Notes under the pieces: model-generated
Seen by the model: only the letters and a program-made list of their open reading frames with translations
Database searches by the model: none
Told to the model about the DNA's origin: nothing
Program-made: the position numbers and the translations under genes
From: Lepas anatifera
Taxonomy: Eukaryota; Arthropoda; Thecostraca; Lepadidae
Assembly (NCBI GenBank): GCA_034440635.1
Contig: JAOTON010002268.1
Span: 372,001-436,000 of the forward strand
Reading direction: 5' to 3'
Length of the DNA: 64,000 nt
Shown: one piece after another, positions 56,301 through 64,000 of the stretch
Layout: each line of letters begins with the position of its first letter
Numbering within the stretch: the first letter of the stretch is position 1

Positions 56301-59300
56301 TTGACTTTTCCAAGGTCGTCCAAGGTCACCAGAGGTCAAAAACAGTATTTTAGCAATAACTTTTGACCTAATTAAGCTAGAGCGGTGAAACAAACACCAT
56401 CGTATTTGTCTTGTCACTGGCTTTCATTTGATATACGGCAAGGTCACTTTTTGACCTTTCGTGACCTCAGGTCATATTAGGTCACGAGGTGACCTCTGGA
56501 GGTCAAACCATTGTCGGGAGGTCTTTACGTTCCACATAGCGGAAAAATTATTGGCAATTTGCTATCAAATGTACTTTACCAGGCCTCAATAGCTCTAATG
56601 ACATAAGAGTTATGCCCAGTTTGCTTAATCATTGCATATTTGAGTGAAAATAGCCGATCTTGACCTAATTTGACCTCTGGAGGTCAAACCATTGACCTGA
56701 GCACTAAAACATGCGAAGTAATTTCTTACTGAATTCACGCGAGCTTTCTATTGCACTTTGCAGATTTGCGCTAACGCCCATATTTTCGGAGTTAGAGGGG
56801 GCATCAATGGCCCCCGGTGGGGCGAAGGTGGCGCCGGACCCCCGGTGGGGCGCGGGTTAAGATGCCTATCCAAATATAGGGACGAGTTTACATTATCATT
56901 TCTTTTTAATCAAAGTAACTGCGCTGTAAGGTCCCACCTTCCCTGGGGCTTTTCGTTTTCTTTCAACTACCGCATTGGTTTGGATTTTGTATAGGTATTC
57001 TCGGCTCCACTTTGCGATTTCAAAGTTCAAGGTCTGCCGCGATCACTAGTTGGCATGTTCACTGGCGAATCCAAGGCGGACAAAAAGGCCGTGGCCCTTC
57101 AAAGCCTAAAATAGTATATTTTGGTCCCAAAAGGACCAATTTTTGCCGTTTTGTATTTAAAAAATCCTATGTTTTTGCGATTTTTTGTCAATTTAGAACC
57201 CTAAAACGTTGATTTGGCCCCCTCCAAAAGTTGCTACTGGATCCGCAAATGGCTAGTTGGCAGTTTTTAACATCTCAGCGCCTCTGTGTTGTTCCGTCAC
57301 TAAGAGTTGGTGCAAAAGCATGCCGTGACTGTATTGTACGTGATTTCAGCCCGAATATATTCATGAACTCTCAAGCTAACCAGTTAAGCTAGGGTCCAAA
57401 AATAATATAATCACAAAAAGTTAAGGCCACCAGCAACCCACTGCAACTTACTGTGGTTTCCTACCTTTCTTAGGTCCCAAAAAGTTGGAGGGAGGGTTGA
57501 AAAGAGTAAACCATAGAGTGAAGGTGTAAAATATATCCAGTAAGGCCAGGGTAAAGCATATAATCTTCTTCTTACCCTGGCATGTATTTTAGGCTAAAAG
57601 CCCACTGGCTATTTAGAAATGACGTATCTCGATACTAGCACAGATGAGAAAAACAGGATAAAAATAATCAACTTTGTCTATCACCAGGAATAGGGAAATT
57701 GACACTTTTTGAGACTCGTCATAATTATCAAATTTAATGACGTCATAAAATACCAAGGAAGCAAAGTTTTGCGAAACAAGTGTACACCCCGAGTCGCCCA
57801 ATTGTTCACGTATTTATTTATTAAACTCATACACGTATCCCGTTAGTTGAAATCTTAAATAATGCCAACTTTTAGTCTCCATCTAACTTTACTTCACAGC
57901 GATTGAGGGATCTCAAACTCCAGCCAACTTTGATTAACTACATAGCTTTCCTAGTGGCATAGACCATCCCGCTTATAAACAACAAACAATTACGCAATGC
58001 GTATTTACCTTTAATGCCCATATTTTTTGTTTTTTTCTTTCTAATTCGAGGTCTACAACTATACAAGGGCTTCCTCTAACCATGCATGAAAATATAAATG
58101 TATCAATGCCTCTATGGATTTCGCCAAGGGCGTTACCACATTCACATTCCAGCCAATTTCAGTCCTGATTTAACCATGCCTTTCATCCCATTACGGGTCG
58201 ACAGCGAGGCTCCACGGCCCTCCTGACGGTGACTGAAACGTCCTCGTGGCCAGGCCGTAATCGGCCGATTCACCGGCAGCGGAGAAAAGTTGTCCACAAT
58301 GGGACCGACTTCGGACGGAAATAGGACATCGCTCAGCGAGTCGAGCTCCGGGAACTGTGGCCTCTACTGTTGCCTGGGCCGGAAGTGGAGTCAAGATTAA
58401 ACTTCTGTGCCGAAGTAGAGGCTGACATGAGCATCTATTAACCCGCGCCCCACCGGGGGTCCGGTGCCACCTTCGCCCCACTGGGACCATCGATCGCCCC
58501 CCCACTAACTCCGAAAATATGGGGGTTAGCGCAAATCTGCAAAGTGCATTAGAAAGCTTGCGTGAACTCAATAACAAATTAATTTGCATGTTTAGGCGCT
58601 CAGGTCAATTGTTTGACCTCCAGAGGTCAAGCTAGGTCAAGATCGGCTATTTTCACTCAAATCTGCAATGCTTAAGCAAACTGGGCATAACTCTTATGCC
58701 GTTAGAGCTATTGAGATCTGGTAAAGTACATTGGATAGAAAAATGCCAGACCTTTTTCCACTATGTGAAACGTATTGACCTCCCGCCAGTGGTTTGACCT
58801 CCAGAGGTCACCTCGTGACCTAATATGACCTGAAGTCACAAAAGGTCAGAAAATGGCCTTGTTGTATATCAAACGAAAGCCAGTGACGAGACATACACGA
58901 TGGTGTTTGATTCAGCGCTCTAGCTTAATTAGATCAAAAGTTGTCAAAAACTGTTTTTGACCCCTGGTGACCTTGGATGACTTCGGAGAGGTCAAAGGGC
59001 AAATGTGGCCCCCGTGATCCGTGAAAGGGTGTCCAAGAACGTTTTTCTGAGCAAGCCGAGCATTTGCAATCGTTTTTGTGACTTTTAGATCATAAGACAG
59101 CTTTTCCCCATGCTTTTTCAATAGGAGAGGTCACTTGGTGACCTGATCTCAGGTCACAAAATAAAAAAATCCCGGATATACACCTTGTAGACCCTGGAGG
59201 GGTCATGAATTTTAGGAAGTTTCAAATCGATCAACGTCGAAATGTAGCTCTTACAGAGCTCAAAAGTTGAAATGAGGTGACCATGGTTGACCTCGCCTGG

Positions 59301-62300
59301 TGACCTGACCTTGGGTGACCCGGGGTAAAAAATTTCAGGGATGGTAAGAAAATAATGGGGTAAGAAATAGAGTCCTCAACTGCGGTGCTGCGCCTCGTTG
59401 TTTTTCTGCTATTTCGGAAAAACCTTAGGGGGACATCGATGGCCCTGGTGGGGCGAGGGTTATGCTAGGCGGAAGAGATGTCCATTATATTGTTCCTAAT
59501 GTCAAAATCAAAGATCAGTGTTGAATTGACAATATTTGTAAAAATATTTGAAGCTCTTCTTTCCAAGAGTTTGGTTGCCTCCATTTGCGCCCAGATTGGA
59601 TCAAGATAAGGACCGTCCAGAACGGGAAGCGAGTCGGGCCAGGCCTGGCCGGATCGGGTCGTTCATAAGTGTAAATGTCGGGTCGTTCATAATGATTGTA
59701 TCCCTGTGTTGGGAAAACTCCCAGGCGCAGCGTGACCCTTCAGTAATCATGCTTAATAAGAAGTAGGACCATTCTGAGGTGCTTTAGGCGTATTTTTTGT
59801 CTTTTAACTCAACCAGGATGGATATTAACACGCGCACTGGAGGGGGCCTTGGAGGCCCCCGACCTATTTTTCCGACGTGGCCGAAGAACCGCTTGTAGCC
59901 GAAAAACGACACGTGGCCACATTTAACATAATTAAATAGCGCGTCGATTGGTGAAGACTTTTTGAAAATCGGCCGAAAATTTTTTGACTTATAGGCTTTC
60001 AAAATCAGACCTGCATTTTGAGATCGCCGTAAACGCGCGGTCGGACCAGTTAGCTTGCATTGAAGACCGAGTGGTGACGTCATAACGTCATATAAGCGGG
60101 ACTATATGCCAAGGTCACTTCACATGAAAGTCAAGGTCAAGGTCAAAGGTCACAGGTCAAGGTCATATCTGCACTTTCAAGGTCACTGACCACTGTGCGT
60201 CCGGCCAAATGACGTTACCCCGTCTGACATATATTATGCTATGACGTCATCGGTAGGGTACCCCAATACAAAGGTCAAGGTCAAAGGTCAAGGTCAAAGG
60301 TCATTGGCAAAAGTCAATCCTCACTTCCCGCCAAACGGTGGCTACAGTGTTAGTTAAAGTGTACATTATAAGTATTATACCATATGGTGACCTTAAAGGT
60401 CAATGACCTTGAATAACCTTGAGCCAAAAGTTGTGGTGAAGCCTCTTTGAGACCTCTTCTCTATGAACCTTGTCCGCCTTTAGCTTATTCCCGCCATTTT
60501 CCTGCATAATCACAGCATTTACCAATCGATCCCAGCATGGCCAATATTTGACCTTTACGACCTCGTTTGGCCTTAAAGATATTGACCTAGGTCAATAAAA
60601 TTTGTCATCATGTAGATCACTATAGCCTCCACCCACCTACCAAGTGGCGTTTTTCTAACCCTCTTAGTTTCCGAGATCTTAGGGGGCCTACCAGGCCCCC
60701 CCCCTCCAGTGCACGTTAGTGCCAGACCCCCCTCCAGTGCGGGTGTTAATCACTCGCGTTTCCTTTGGTTTGCTAGGGAGCTGTTTTATACGCCGATGAT
60801 GATTGGAGTAGGTTTTGGTTTTAGTTATCCCCCTTAAATAGGATCTATCAAATCTTAAGCCCTGAATGGGCAATATAAATGAGTATTCTGCAAGGTGTGC
60901 AATGAATGGCAAGCAGTTTATACCTCACATGTGAAGGAAGAGAACGTTGGGAATAGCAGCTAAACACTTAATACATAATCTCAAGAGCAAATATTCAAGT
61001 CGTAATGAAAACAACGTGTATTGGTGCAGGCCGAAAATACGAGAAAACTCTGTCAAACTATAATGGAAGCATGAAGACTGCTACCTCGATGGCAGTAATC
61101 AAACTAATAAGGTCGTGATGCCCTTTTACAAACCCTGCTACCACCGTCCGGTCAGTGGGTGTAAAATGCTGGATTATTTCATATCCACCGGAAAGAGTTT
61201 CAGGATAATGCTGAAAATCTCCGCTGTCACTATCTGACAGCATCTAAAGGGTTTGGGTTCCGTTCTAGACTAAAAGGCAAATCACAAACATTGCAAAATA
61301 CGGTAAACTGTCTTTTAACTGAATTTATATCGATTGAAGTACATGTGTGTACCTTTCTTTGCCAATTTGGTTGTCTATCGAGTTTTTCACCTTCAATAAC
61401 AGTAATGATAATGTTTCTTTTTAAACGACACACCAACTGTTGTGGTCATATTGCATCGAAGGTGAAGGGAAGTACGGTAGGGCAGGGCGCGAAGTCCTGG
61501 CTCTGAGTGGGCTCTAACCCACCTCCAAAATTTAAACATACGTAATGATCTTCACAATCAAAACATCACCGCACTTGTAAAGATAACAGTGAGATGACGG
61601 CACCGTACCTGGTCTTACCGGAAACAAGTGATGACAGACCACGTCACTGCACCCGGTCTTACCAGAGACAAGTGACGAGAGATCACGTCTGCACCTGGTC
61701 TTACCGGAGACAAGTGATGAGAGACCACGTCACTGCACCCGGTCTTACCGGAGACAAGTGACGAGAGATCACGTCACTGCACCTGGTCTTACCGGAGACA
61801 AGTGATGAGAGACCACGTCACTGCACCCGGTCTTACCGGAGACAAGTGACGAGAGATCACGTCACTGCACCTGGTCTTACCGGAGACAAGTGATGACAGA
61901 CCACGTCACTGCACCCGGTCTTACCGGAGACAAGTGACGAGAGATCACGTCTGCACCTGGTCTTACCGGAGACAAGTGATGAGAGACCACGTCACTGCAG
62001 CTGGTCTTACCGGAGACAAGTGACGAGAGATCACGTCTGCACCTGGTCTTACCGGAGACAAGTGATGAGATGATGAGTGGCAGGATAAGCATCTTGAGGC
62101 TCCTGAGCAGCAGCTCACCAGGAAACCCCACTAAAAGCACGACTTCTTTGGTGTAGGTGGTCTGCCGGGCTGCCAGGCCCACGGCCGAGCCCAGGAACAC
62201 ACCGGAAACAGTCAATACCAGCAGCAAGTTCTCTCTGATCCACTTGCGGAACGCACTAGGTGGTGGAGGCTGCGAACTGAGTCGGATCGTCTCGCAGTCG

Positions 62301-62326
62301 TTCTTCTGCGGCTCCGACTTCTCCAT
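38852..62326 (-). CDS. EAAT: Excitatory amino acid transporter (SLC1A / EAAT2-like), complete CDS in 10 exons
   Basis: EAATs are trimeric plasma-membrane transporters that take up glutamate/aspartate with three Na+ and one H+ in exchange for K+, clearing transmitter at synapses. On the - strand the join is 62326-62053, 50464-50254, 48233-48170, 47770-47677, 46857-46731, 45376-45175, 44724-44624, 43940-43815, 40376-40242, 39200-38852: 1683 nt, 560 residues, all phases consistent. TM1 is at about 33-52. HP1 has [10 protein letters not shown] (331-340), TM7 has NMDGT (368-372), HP2 has [10 protein letters not shown] (407-416), and TM8 has VDWLLDRMRT (441-450) and NVLGD (453-457). The second Arg of DRMR is the residue that separates acidic from neutral amino-acid carriers, so glutamate/aspartate is the likely substrate. 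GAASIPSA and DRMRTS favour the EAAT2 type. The cytosolic tail of about 90 residues ends in ETQI, a class I PDZ ligand. The length is normal for the family. Confidence 0.97.
39883..40058. mobile_element. hAT-type MITE, 160 bp, with 8-bp target duplication
   Basis: GGTTCCAG occurs at 39883-39890 and again at 40051-40058, exactly flanking a 160-bp element. The ends AGTGACAGAT and ATCCGCCACT are imperfect inverted repeats. Inside, GGAGGCTAGGGGGCTCAAGC is inverted near the other end (GAGCCCCCTAGCC). An 8-bp duplication is typical of hAT elements. It lies in EAAT intron 9. Confidence 0.8.
40242..40376 (-). CDS. EAAT: EAAT exon 9 (hairpin HP2, start of TM8)
   Basis: The acceptor is TTCCACAG and the donor is GTGAGT. 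It completes Ser400 and encodes [40 protein letters not shown] and [12 protein letters not shown] is the HP2 tip (outer gate). The Ala in PSAALV replaces the usual Gly (PSAGLV), a small change at the gate. Confidence 0.96.
40527..41132. repeat. 27-bp minisatellite in EAAT intron 8
   Basis: The consensus is about TTGGTGATCGGTGGGTTCAC then TGTCAGG, with roughly 22 diverged units. It lies 150 bp upstream of the exon 9 acceptor but shares no obvious text with it. Because the unit is a multiple of three, long spurious frames stay open on both strands (9-residue periods such as GGFTVRLVI); these are not genes. Confidence 0.92.
41297..41338. repeat. (TA)n microsatellite
   Basis: About 21 TA units in EAAT intron 8. 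Confidence 0.97.
42274..42585. mobile_element. Short non-autonomous DNA element (MITE-like)
   Basis: It starts CAGGGGCGGACGCAG and ends TACGTCCGCC with text inverted to the start. The inside is G/C-rich with poly-G and poly-C runs. CAGGGC occurs on both sides, a possible short target duplication. The size and ends resemble hAT-type MITEs; no coding region. Confidence 0.5.
42640..42880. repeat. Degenerate GGCGG/GAGGGCGGCAGTGAT tandem region
   Basis: Irregular repeats of GGGCGGCAGTGAT and AAG(C/A)CGAGG in EAAT intron 8, without a strict period. Confidence 0.6.
42935..43775 (+). mobile_element. TTAA element family A, copy in EAAT intron 8
   Basis: The left end is decayed (TTCACTCGCATTGACGGGGG); the right end is intact (GTCAATGCGCGTGTTAA). 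The inside matches copy 1 over its whole length. Its right end lies 40 bp from the exon 8 donor. Confidence 0.85.
43815..43940 (-). CDS. EAAT: EAAT exon 8 (TM7, NMDGT)
   Basis: The acceptor is GCGCAG and the donor is GTGAGC. It encodes [20 protein letters not shown] then [20 protein letters not shown] and V. NMDGT (368-372) in the broken helix TM7 binds Na+ and substrate. The TTAA-flanked element at 42935-43775 ends 40 bp into the intron after this exon. Confidence 0.97.
44624..44724 (-). CDS. EAAT: EAAT exon 7 (hairpin HP1)
   Basis: It encodes [20 protein letters not shown] and [23 protein letters not shown] is the Ser-rich tip of re-entrant loop HP1, which forms the inner gate; Ser-rich GTAS matches the EAAT2 type better than the FGTSSSS of EAAT1/3. 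The acceptor GAGCAG/GCGTGG is duplicated upstream in a 51-bp tandem array. The donor is GTTGGT. Confidence 0.95.
44715..44935 (-). repeat. 51-bp minisatellite that duplicates the EAAT exon 7 acceptor site
   Basis: There are four units. The true acceptor GAGCAG/GCGTGGGCAC lies at 44724/44725 (- strand). GGGCAG/GCGTGGG recurs with boundaries at 44776, 44827 and 44878, a period of 51-52. Each copy includes about 10 bases of exon 7 (GCGTGGGCACTG) and then diverges into unit-specific text (TCACGTTTGCTGAC). Confidence 0.9.
45175..45376 (-). CDS. EAAT: EAAT exon 6 (TM6)
   Basis: It completes Trp257 and encodes [60 protein letters not shown] and FCKGIVQ. WYSPx[10 protein letters not shown] and TRKNPF are conserved family text. 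The acceptor TCTGTCAG/GTACTC has four further copies upstream in a 50-bp tandem array (45379-45608). The donor is GTACTG, phase 0. Confidence 0.95.
45367..45610 (-). repeat. 50-bp minisatellite that duplicates the EAAT exon 6 acceptor site
   Basis: There are about five units on the + strand: GAGAGTACCTGACAGACGAG, then a GT(A/C)G(C/T)GTCAGATC and TGGTCA part. On the - strand each unit reads CTGTCAG/GTACTCTCC, the same as the true acceptor at 45376/45377. Copy boundaries lie at 45428, 45478, 45528 and 45578, a strict 50-bp period after a first step of 52. Confidence 0.93.
46731..46857 (-). CDS. EAAT: EAAT exon 5 (TM5)
   Basis: The acceptor is GTTTCAG and the donor is GTAAGA. The text [20 protein letters not shown] then [20 protein letters not shown] and MW matches TM5 and the start of TM6. 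(K/P)LMVDFFxxLNE is strongly conserved in the EAAT2 type. It ends within Trp257. Confidence 0.95.
47115..47329 (+). mobile_element. Family D fragment in EAAT intron 4
   Basis: It matches the right 200 bp of the family D element at 60540-60749 (TTTGACCTTGAAGATATTAA, then CTTAGGGGGCCTACCAGGC and CCAGTGCGCGTTAGTGCCAGA). The outer TTAA has become ATTAAG. Confidence 0.7.
47636..47670. repeat. CT-rich tract next to the exon 4 donor
   Basis: A run of CTCTCTCTCC-type text begins about 7 bp into EAAT intron 4 (GA-rich on the gene strand). Confidence 0.85.
47677..47770 (-). CDS. EAAT: EAAT exon 4 (extracellular loop of TM4)
   Basis: The acceptor is GTATTGCAG and the donor is GTGAGC. It encodes [31 protein letters not shown] and the first base of Gly215. 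NKT (185-187) is a possible N-glycosylation site in the large extracellular loop, where vertebrate EAATs are glycosylated. The loop is shorter than in mammalian EAAT2. GTNVMG corresponds to the conserved G(M/T)NVLG before TM5. Confidence 0.92.
48170..48233 (-). CDS. EAAT: EAAT exon 3 (TM4 segment)
   Basis: This is a small 64-nt exon with acceptor GTTTCAG-type (CTTTCAG) and donor GTAAGG. One base completes Arg162, then [20 protein letters not shown] and R follow, matching the conserved N(M/L)FPxNLVQACFQ of EAATs. It leaves in phase 0. Confidence 0.93.
48480..48812 (-). repeat. tRNA-derived SINE-like copy in EAAT intron 2
   Basis: On the - strand it starts GCCCCGGTAGCTCAGAGGGT then AGAGCG, a near-perfect tRNA D-arm with A-box. 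The anticodon stem does not pair and no T-arm sits at the right distance, so it is a tRNA-derived repeat, not a tRNA gene. Confidence 0.55.
49254..49290 (+). mobile_element. Family C terminal fragment
   Basis: TTAACCCTCGCCCCGGAGGG followed by GGTGTTTGAA matches the family C end; nothing beyond it is recognised. Confidence 0.5.
49640..49855 (-). repeat. tRNA-like SINE copy in EAAT intron 2
   Basis: On the - strand, GGGGTGGCCTGGTGGC resembles an A-box region and ACGTGGGTTCAATCCCCACG a T-arm. On the + strand the tail AACAGGCACACTTGCCCAAT and TACAG recurs near 9994-10016, so at least two copies of the tail are present. Confidence 0.6.
50254..50464 (-). CDS. EAAT: EAAT exon 2 (TM3, start of TM4)
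   Basis: The acceptor is CCCAACAG (50465) and the donor is GTAAGA. The exon completes Gly92 and encodes [20 protein letters not shown], then [20 protein letters not shown] and GDP, matching the TM3 and post-TM3 segment of EAATs. An acidic run (LEEEEEKEN) replaces the usual loop. The exon ends in DALLDIIR, which joins NMFPDNL in exon 3. Intron 1, upstream, is about 11.6 kb. Confidence 0.95.
50989..51836 (+). mobile_element. TTAA element family A, copy in EAAT intron 1, nested in a family C element
   Basis: Both TTAA flanks and both inverted ends are intact. The left flank (AAAAAAGTTTAAGATAGC) and right flank (GTAAGAACAGGGTGAA) are continuous with each other when compared with other elements (AAGTTTAAGATAGCATAAGT, then CGGAGCAGGGTGAAC). 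This shows insertion into an older related element. Confidence 0.87.
52229..53082 (-). mobile_element. TTAA element family A, second copy in EAAT intron 1
   Basis: TTAA at 52229 and 53079 flanks it. The ends are CACGCGCATTGACGGGG and its complement (one mismatch, GACAATGCGCGTG). It is in reverse orientation relative to the copy at 50989 and sits 392 bp from it. Confidence 0.87.
53541..53999. mobile_element. TTAA MITE family E, 459 bp, with long terminal inverted repeats
   Basis: It starts TTTAAAGGGAATGTGGCACC and ends with the exact complement GGTGCCACATTCCCTTTAAA. TTAA at the edge plus an AGGG start is the pattern I associate with Kolobok-type elements. There is no coding region and it is unrelated in sequence to families A-D. 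It lies in EAAT intron 1. Confidence 0.85.
55831..56860 (-). mobile_element. TTAA element family B, complete copy in EAAT intron 1
   Basis: TTAA at 55831 and 56857 flanks it. It starts CCCTCGCCCCACCGGGGG and ends CCCCCGGTGGGGCGCGGG. The whole inside matches the SoxD intron copy in reverse, including the IR of AGGTCA around CCTCG/CGAGG. Confidence 0.88.
57060..57250. mobile_element. Small MITE-like element
   Basis: It starts ACTGGCGAATCCAAGGCGG and ends CTACTGGATCCGC, with weak inverted ends. The text between is T/A-rich with GGTCCCAAAAGGACC. It resembles the many 'CAGTGGCGGATCCAG' MITEs of animals but is decayed. Confidence 0.4.
58438..59463 (+). mobile_element. TTAA element family B, third copy in EAAT intron 1
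   Basis: The left TTAA is intact (58438); the right one is mutated to TTAT (59460). It has the same orientation as the SoxD intron copy and matches it over its length. Confidence 0.85.
59825..60749 (+). mobile_element. TTAA element family D (925 bp) with direct AGGTCA arrays
   Basis: TTAA at 59825 and 60746 flanks it. The ends are CACGCGCACTGGAGGGGG and CCCCCTCCAGTGCGGGTG. The ends resemble family A in the first bases (CACGCGCA), so the families may be mobilised by the same enzyme. The centre has runs of AGGTCA in direct repeat at about 60129-60177 and 60269-60305. Confidence 0.82.
61611..62060 (-). repeat. 44-bp minisatellite that duplicates the EAAT exon 1 donor site
   Basis: Eleven units begin (GGTCTTACC on +) at 61611, 61655, 61697, 61741, 61785, 61829, 61873, 61917, 61959, 62003 and 62045. 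The period is 44, or 42 where a CA is missing. Adjacent units alternate between two versions (GATGAGAGACC and GACGAGAGATC; ACCTGG and ACCCGG), so there is an 88-bp higher-order unit. The unit nearest the gene is the real end of exon 1 with its donor (CTTGTCTCCG/GTAAGACC, - strand). The other ten units repeat both the exon end and the donor, one with an altered base. Confidence 0.95.
62053..62326 (-). CDS. EAAT: EAAT exon 1 (start codon, TM1-TM2)
   Basis: It encodes residues 1-91 and the first base of codon 92. The N-tail [20 protein letters not shown] is followed by [19 protein letters not shown] (TM1) and [20 protein letters not shown] (TM2), which is a hallmark SLC1 segment. The start is the only upstream in-frame ATG. 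Nine bases before it sits TTTCAG, a likely acceptor of a 5'UTR intron. The donor is TCCG/GTAAGA, and the same sequence is repeated ten more times downstream (61611-62052). Confidence 0.95.
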
Positions 62327-62341
62327 GTTTCCAGGCTGAAA
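62327..62341 (-). promoter_or_regulatory. Probable 5'UTR acceptor before the EAAT start codon
   Basis: On the - strand the text reads TTGCTTTCAG then CCTGGAAAC then ATG. This is a good 3' splice site nine bases before the start. A non-coding first exon and the promoter would then lie above 62335, possibly outside the window. Confidence 0.5.
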
Positions 62342-62426
62342 GCAATAGGGTGAAGTTAGTCAGAACAATGAAGCTCGCAGACAAATAAGGGACCATGAGA
62401 TTTGGCGAGATTTTGATGACATCGCT

Positions 62427-62427
<1 letters not shown>

Positions 62428-62473
<46 letters not shown>
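62428..62473. repeat. (GA)n microsatellite upstream of EAAT exon 1
   Basis: About 23 GA units. Read on the EAAT strand it is a long CT tract about 90 bp above the probable 5'UTR acceptor at 62335. Confidence 0.97.
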
Positions 62474-62477
<4 letters not shown>

Positions 62478-64000
62478 TATATTTTTAATCAAGCAAAACC
62501 TGACACACACCCCACGGGGAGGGGGGGCGAAATTTGCACCTTCCCCCGTCCTGGTTTTCCCCAGATCATGCAACAGAGTGTCCCACCATACCCATGGAGC
62601 TGATCCCCTTTGGGCAACGGGGCGTTCTGGGCACCCTTTAGATATGATAACTCTTCGGAACAGGCGCCTTAATTTTATTTTAGGATATTAATAATTTTAT
62701 TTTAGGGTGTGAACCTTGCAGAGGCACTTTTCCTCGGGGTCGGGGTCAGAGGCACGCTTTCTCGGGGTCATCGCTGCTTCTGCGGTCATCGGTGCTTTCA
62801 TCATTGGTTGCCGGCTTAGTGGTAGCCGAAGACTCCCATCCGAATTTTTCGCCCCTCTCCAGACTACGGTGCCCTTATAACCAAATCGCGCCCGCTACTT
62901 ACTGGTAATATTCTTAAAACATACACCCCCTAAAAAGCGTCAAAAATCACATACGGACGTCGCCCCTCAGAATGTAAGAAATGCGCCCCACAGGTGGTGT
63001 AGGTCAGCCCCTCTCCCCCTTAAAAATCCCAGATTCGTCACTAATATATGTATTTATGCATACATACATACATTAGGCAAACATTTCATGCCTTAGAATA
63101 TTTACATTTTGAGAATATTCATTTTTCAATTATGCATTCTGGCTGAAGAAAGACTTCCGGCTTTTAGAATCCGTCAATTCTTTTTAGATAGTACACAAAT
63201 CTATGCAGAATTATCGCAAAATCTACGCGAATTATTCTTATTCCTGCCCAAGGTATACCCGAACCCAAGGTACCCCGGATTAGCGTTATTCCTGCCTATT
63301 CTTATCTCTTTCGCTCTCTTGCATCCTGTTGCTTGAAAAATATCTGACACATTACCCCGATGTTTTTTGTAAATAAAAGAACAGGAAAGTTAACACAATG
63401 GTCGTGGGTTTATTGGACCAAAGATGCTATCTGGATTTGGTTATGCTCTTTTAATATAAAACTAACGATTCCTGGGCCGGCTATCACTGAGTACTCGTCC
63501 TTTAGGGGAAAATGTGTGTATTGCGCCCCCTAACTAATTGCGCCCCCTTATAACAGAGAAAGGTAGTACTGACAGTTTGTTTTGGTCAGCTTAATCCAGT
63601 TCTCACCTTCAATCAATACATTTTCCCAACGTTTCAATGAATTCCTACATAAGAATGTATTTTAATCAGCTAGCAAATAAATTCTGTACTTCCGTAAATC
63701 TGCACGGGTTTATGAGTCCGAAAAATAAGAATGCGTCTGTCACATTCCAAAATCGATAGTTTTAATTTCAAAGTCAGGTATTCATTGAATATTCTGAAAG
63801 CAACAATTATAAATTTCCCTTGGTGGTAAATTTTTAAGGCAGACACCTCTGATTTAAATGTAAAAAAGTAATTGCGCCCTGGTCAAATGCGTCCTATCCA
63901 AATGTATGTTGAAAAATCAAATCTAAAGCCTTTCCGTATGAGTGTGATTTTATTATTACAAGCCATTGTGAATGCAAGAATACCACATTAAAATGACTTC
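62474..64000. other. Upstream of EAAT coding exon 1
   Basis: Probably a 5'UTR intron of EAAT, given the acceptor-like site at 62336. No coding region or clear promoter is seen. Confidence 0.5.

Noticed and set aside
61877..62052. Extension of the EAAT exon 1 frame into the minisatellite
   Set aside because: The extension encodes repeat text not found in EAATs, and the donor at 62053/62052 joins in frame to exon 2 with correct family sequence.
61611..62060. CRISPR-like array
   Set aside because: Units are contiguous without unique spacers, and the genome is eukaryotic. It is a minisatellite.

Overview
This is a 64 kb window of an animal nuclear genome. It has spliced genes with GT-AG introns, GC-rich coding exons in AT-richer non-coding DNA, microsatellites, minisatellites, SINE-like repeats and many short TTAA-flanked transposons. 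No bacterial operon, rRNA or convincing tRNA gene is visible. The form of the two genes suggests a protostome, probably an arthropod and perhaps a crustacean. That placement is inference; the species cannot be read from the sequence.

Two genes are well supported and converge on each other. (1) On the + strand, five coding exons (19403-25205) give the C-terminal 426 residues of a SoxD (Sox5/6/13-type) HMG-box transcription factor. All four exon joins keep the frame. The 5' exons that should carry the leucine zipper/Q-box are not seen in the 19.4 kb upstream. (2) On the - strand, ten coding exons (62326-38852) give a complete 560-residue excitatory amino acid transporter (SLC1A/EAAT family, closest by eye to the EAAT2/SLC1A2 type). 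The exon lengths sum to 1683 nt, which is 561 codons with the stop.

Layout: 1-19402 is upstream or intronic DNA of SoxD with CpG-rich blocks, a TTAA element, SINE-like fragments and a 24-bp tandem array. 19403-25205 holds the SoxD exons, with repeat elements in two introns. 25206-38851 is the space between the genes; it contains a decayed transposon-type ORF (about 32470-33960), another TTAA element and a foldback element. 38852-62335 is the EAAT gene, whose introns are packed with TTAA elements and tandem arrays. 62336-64000 is upstream of the EAAT coding exon, probably a 5'UTR intron.

Two patterns stand out. First, three separate minisatellites in the EAAT gene each have, as their first unit, a real exon-intron junction (a donor at exon 1, acceptors at exons 6 and 7). 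Each array therefore carries several copies of that splice site as potential decoys. Second, several families of TTAA-flanked, non-coding inverted-repeat elements are crowded with AGGTCA/TGACCT half-sites in inverted and direct arrangements, which resemble nuclear-receptor sites. They lie between and inside both genes, some within about 60 bp of exons.
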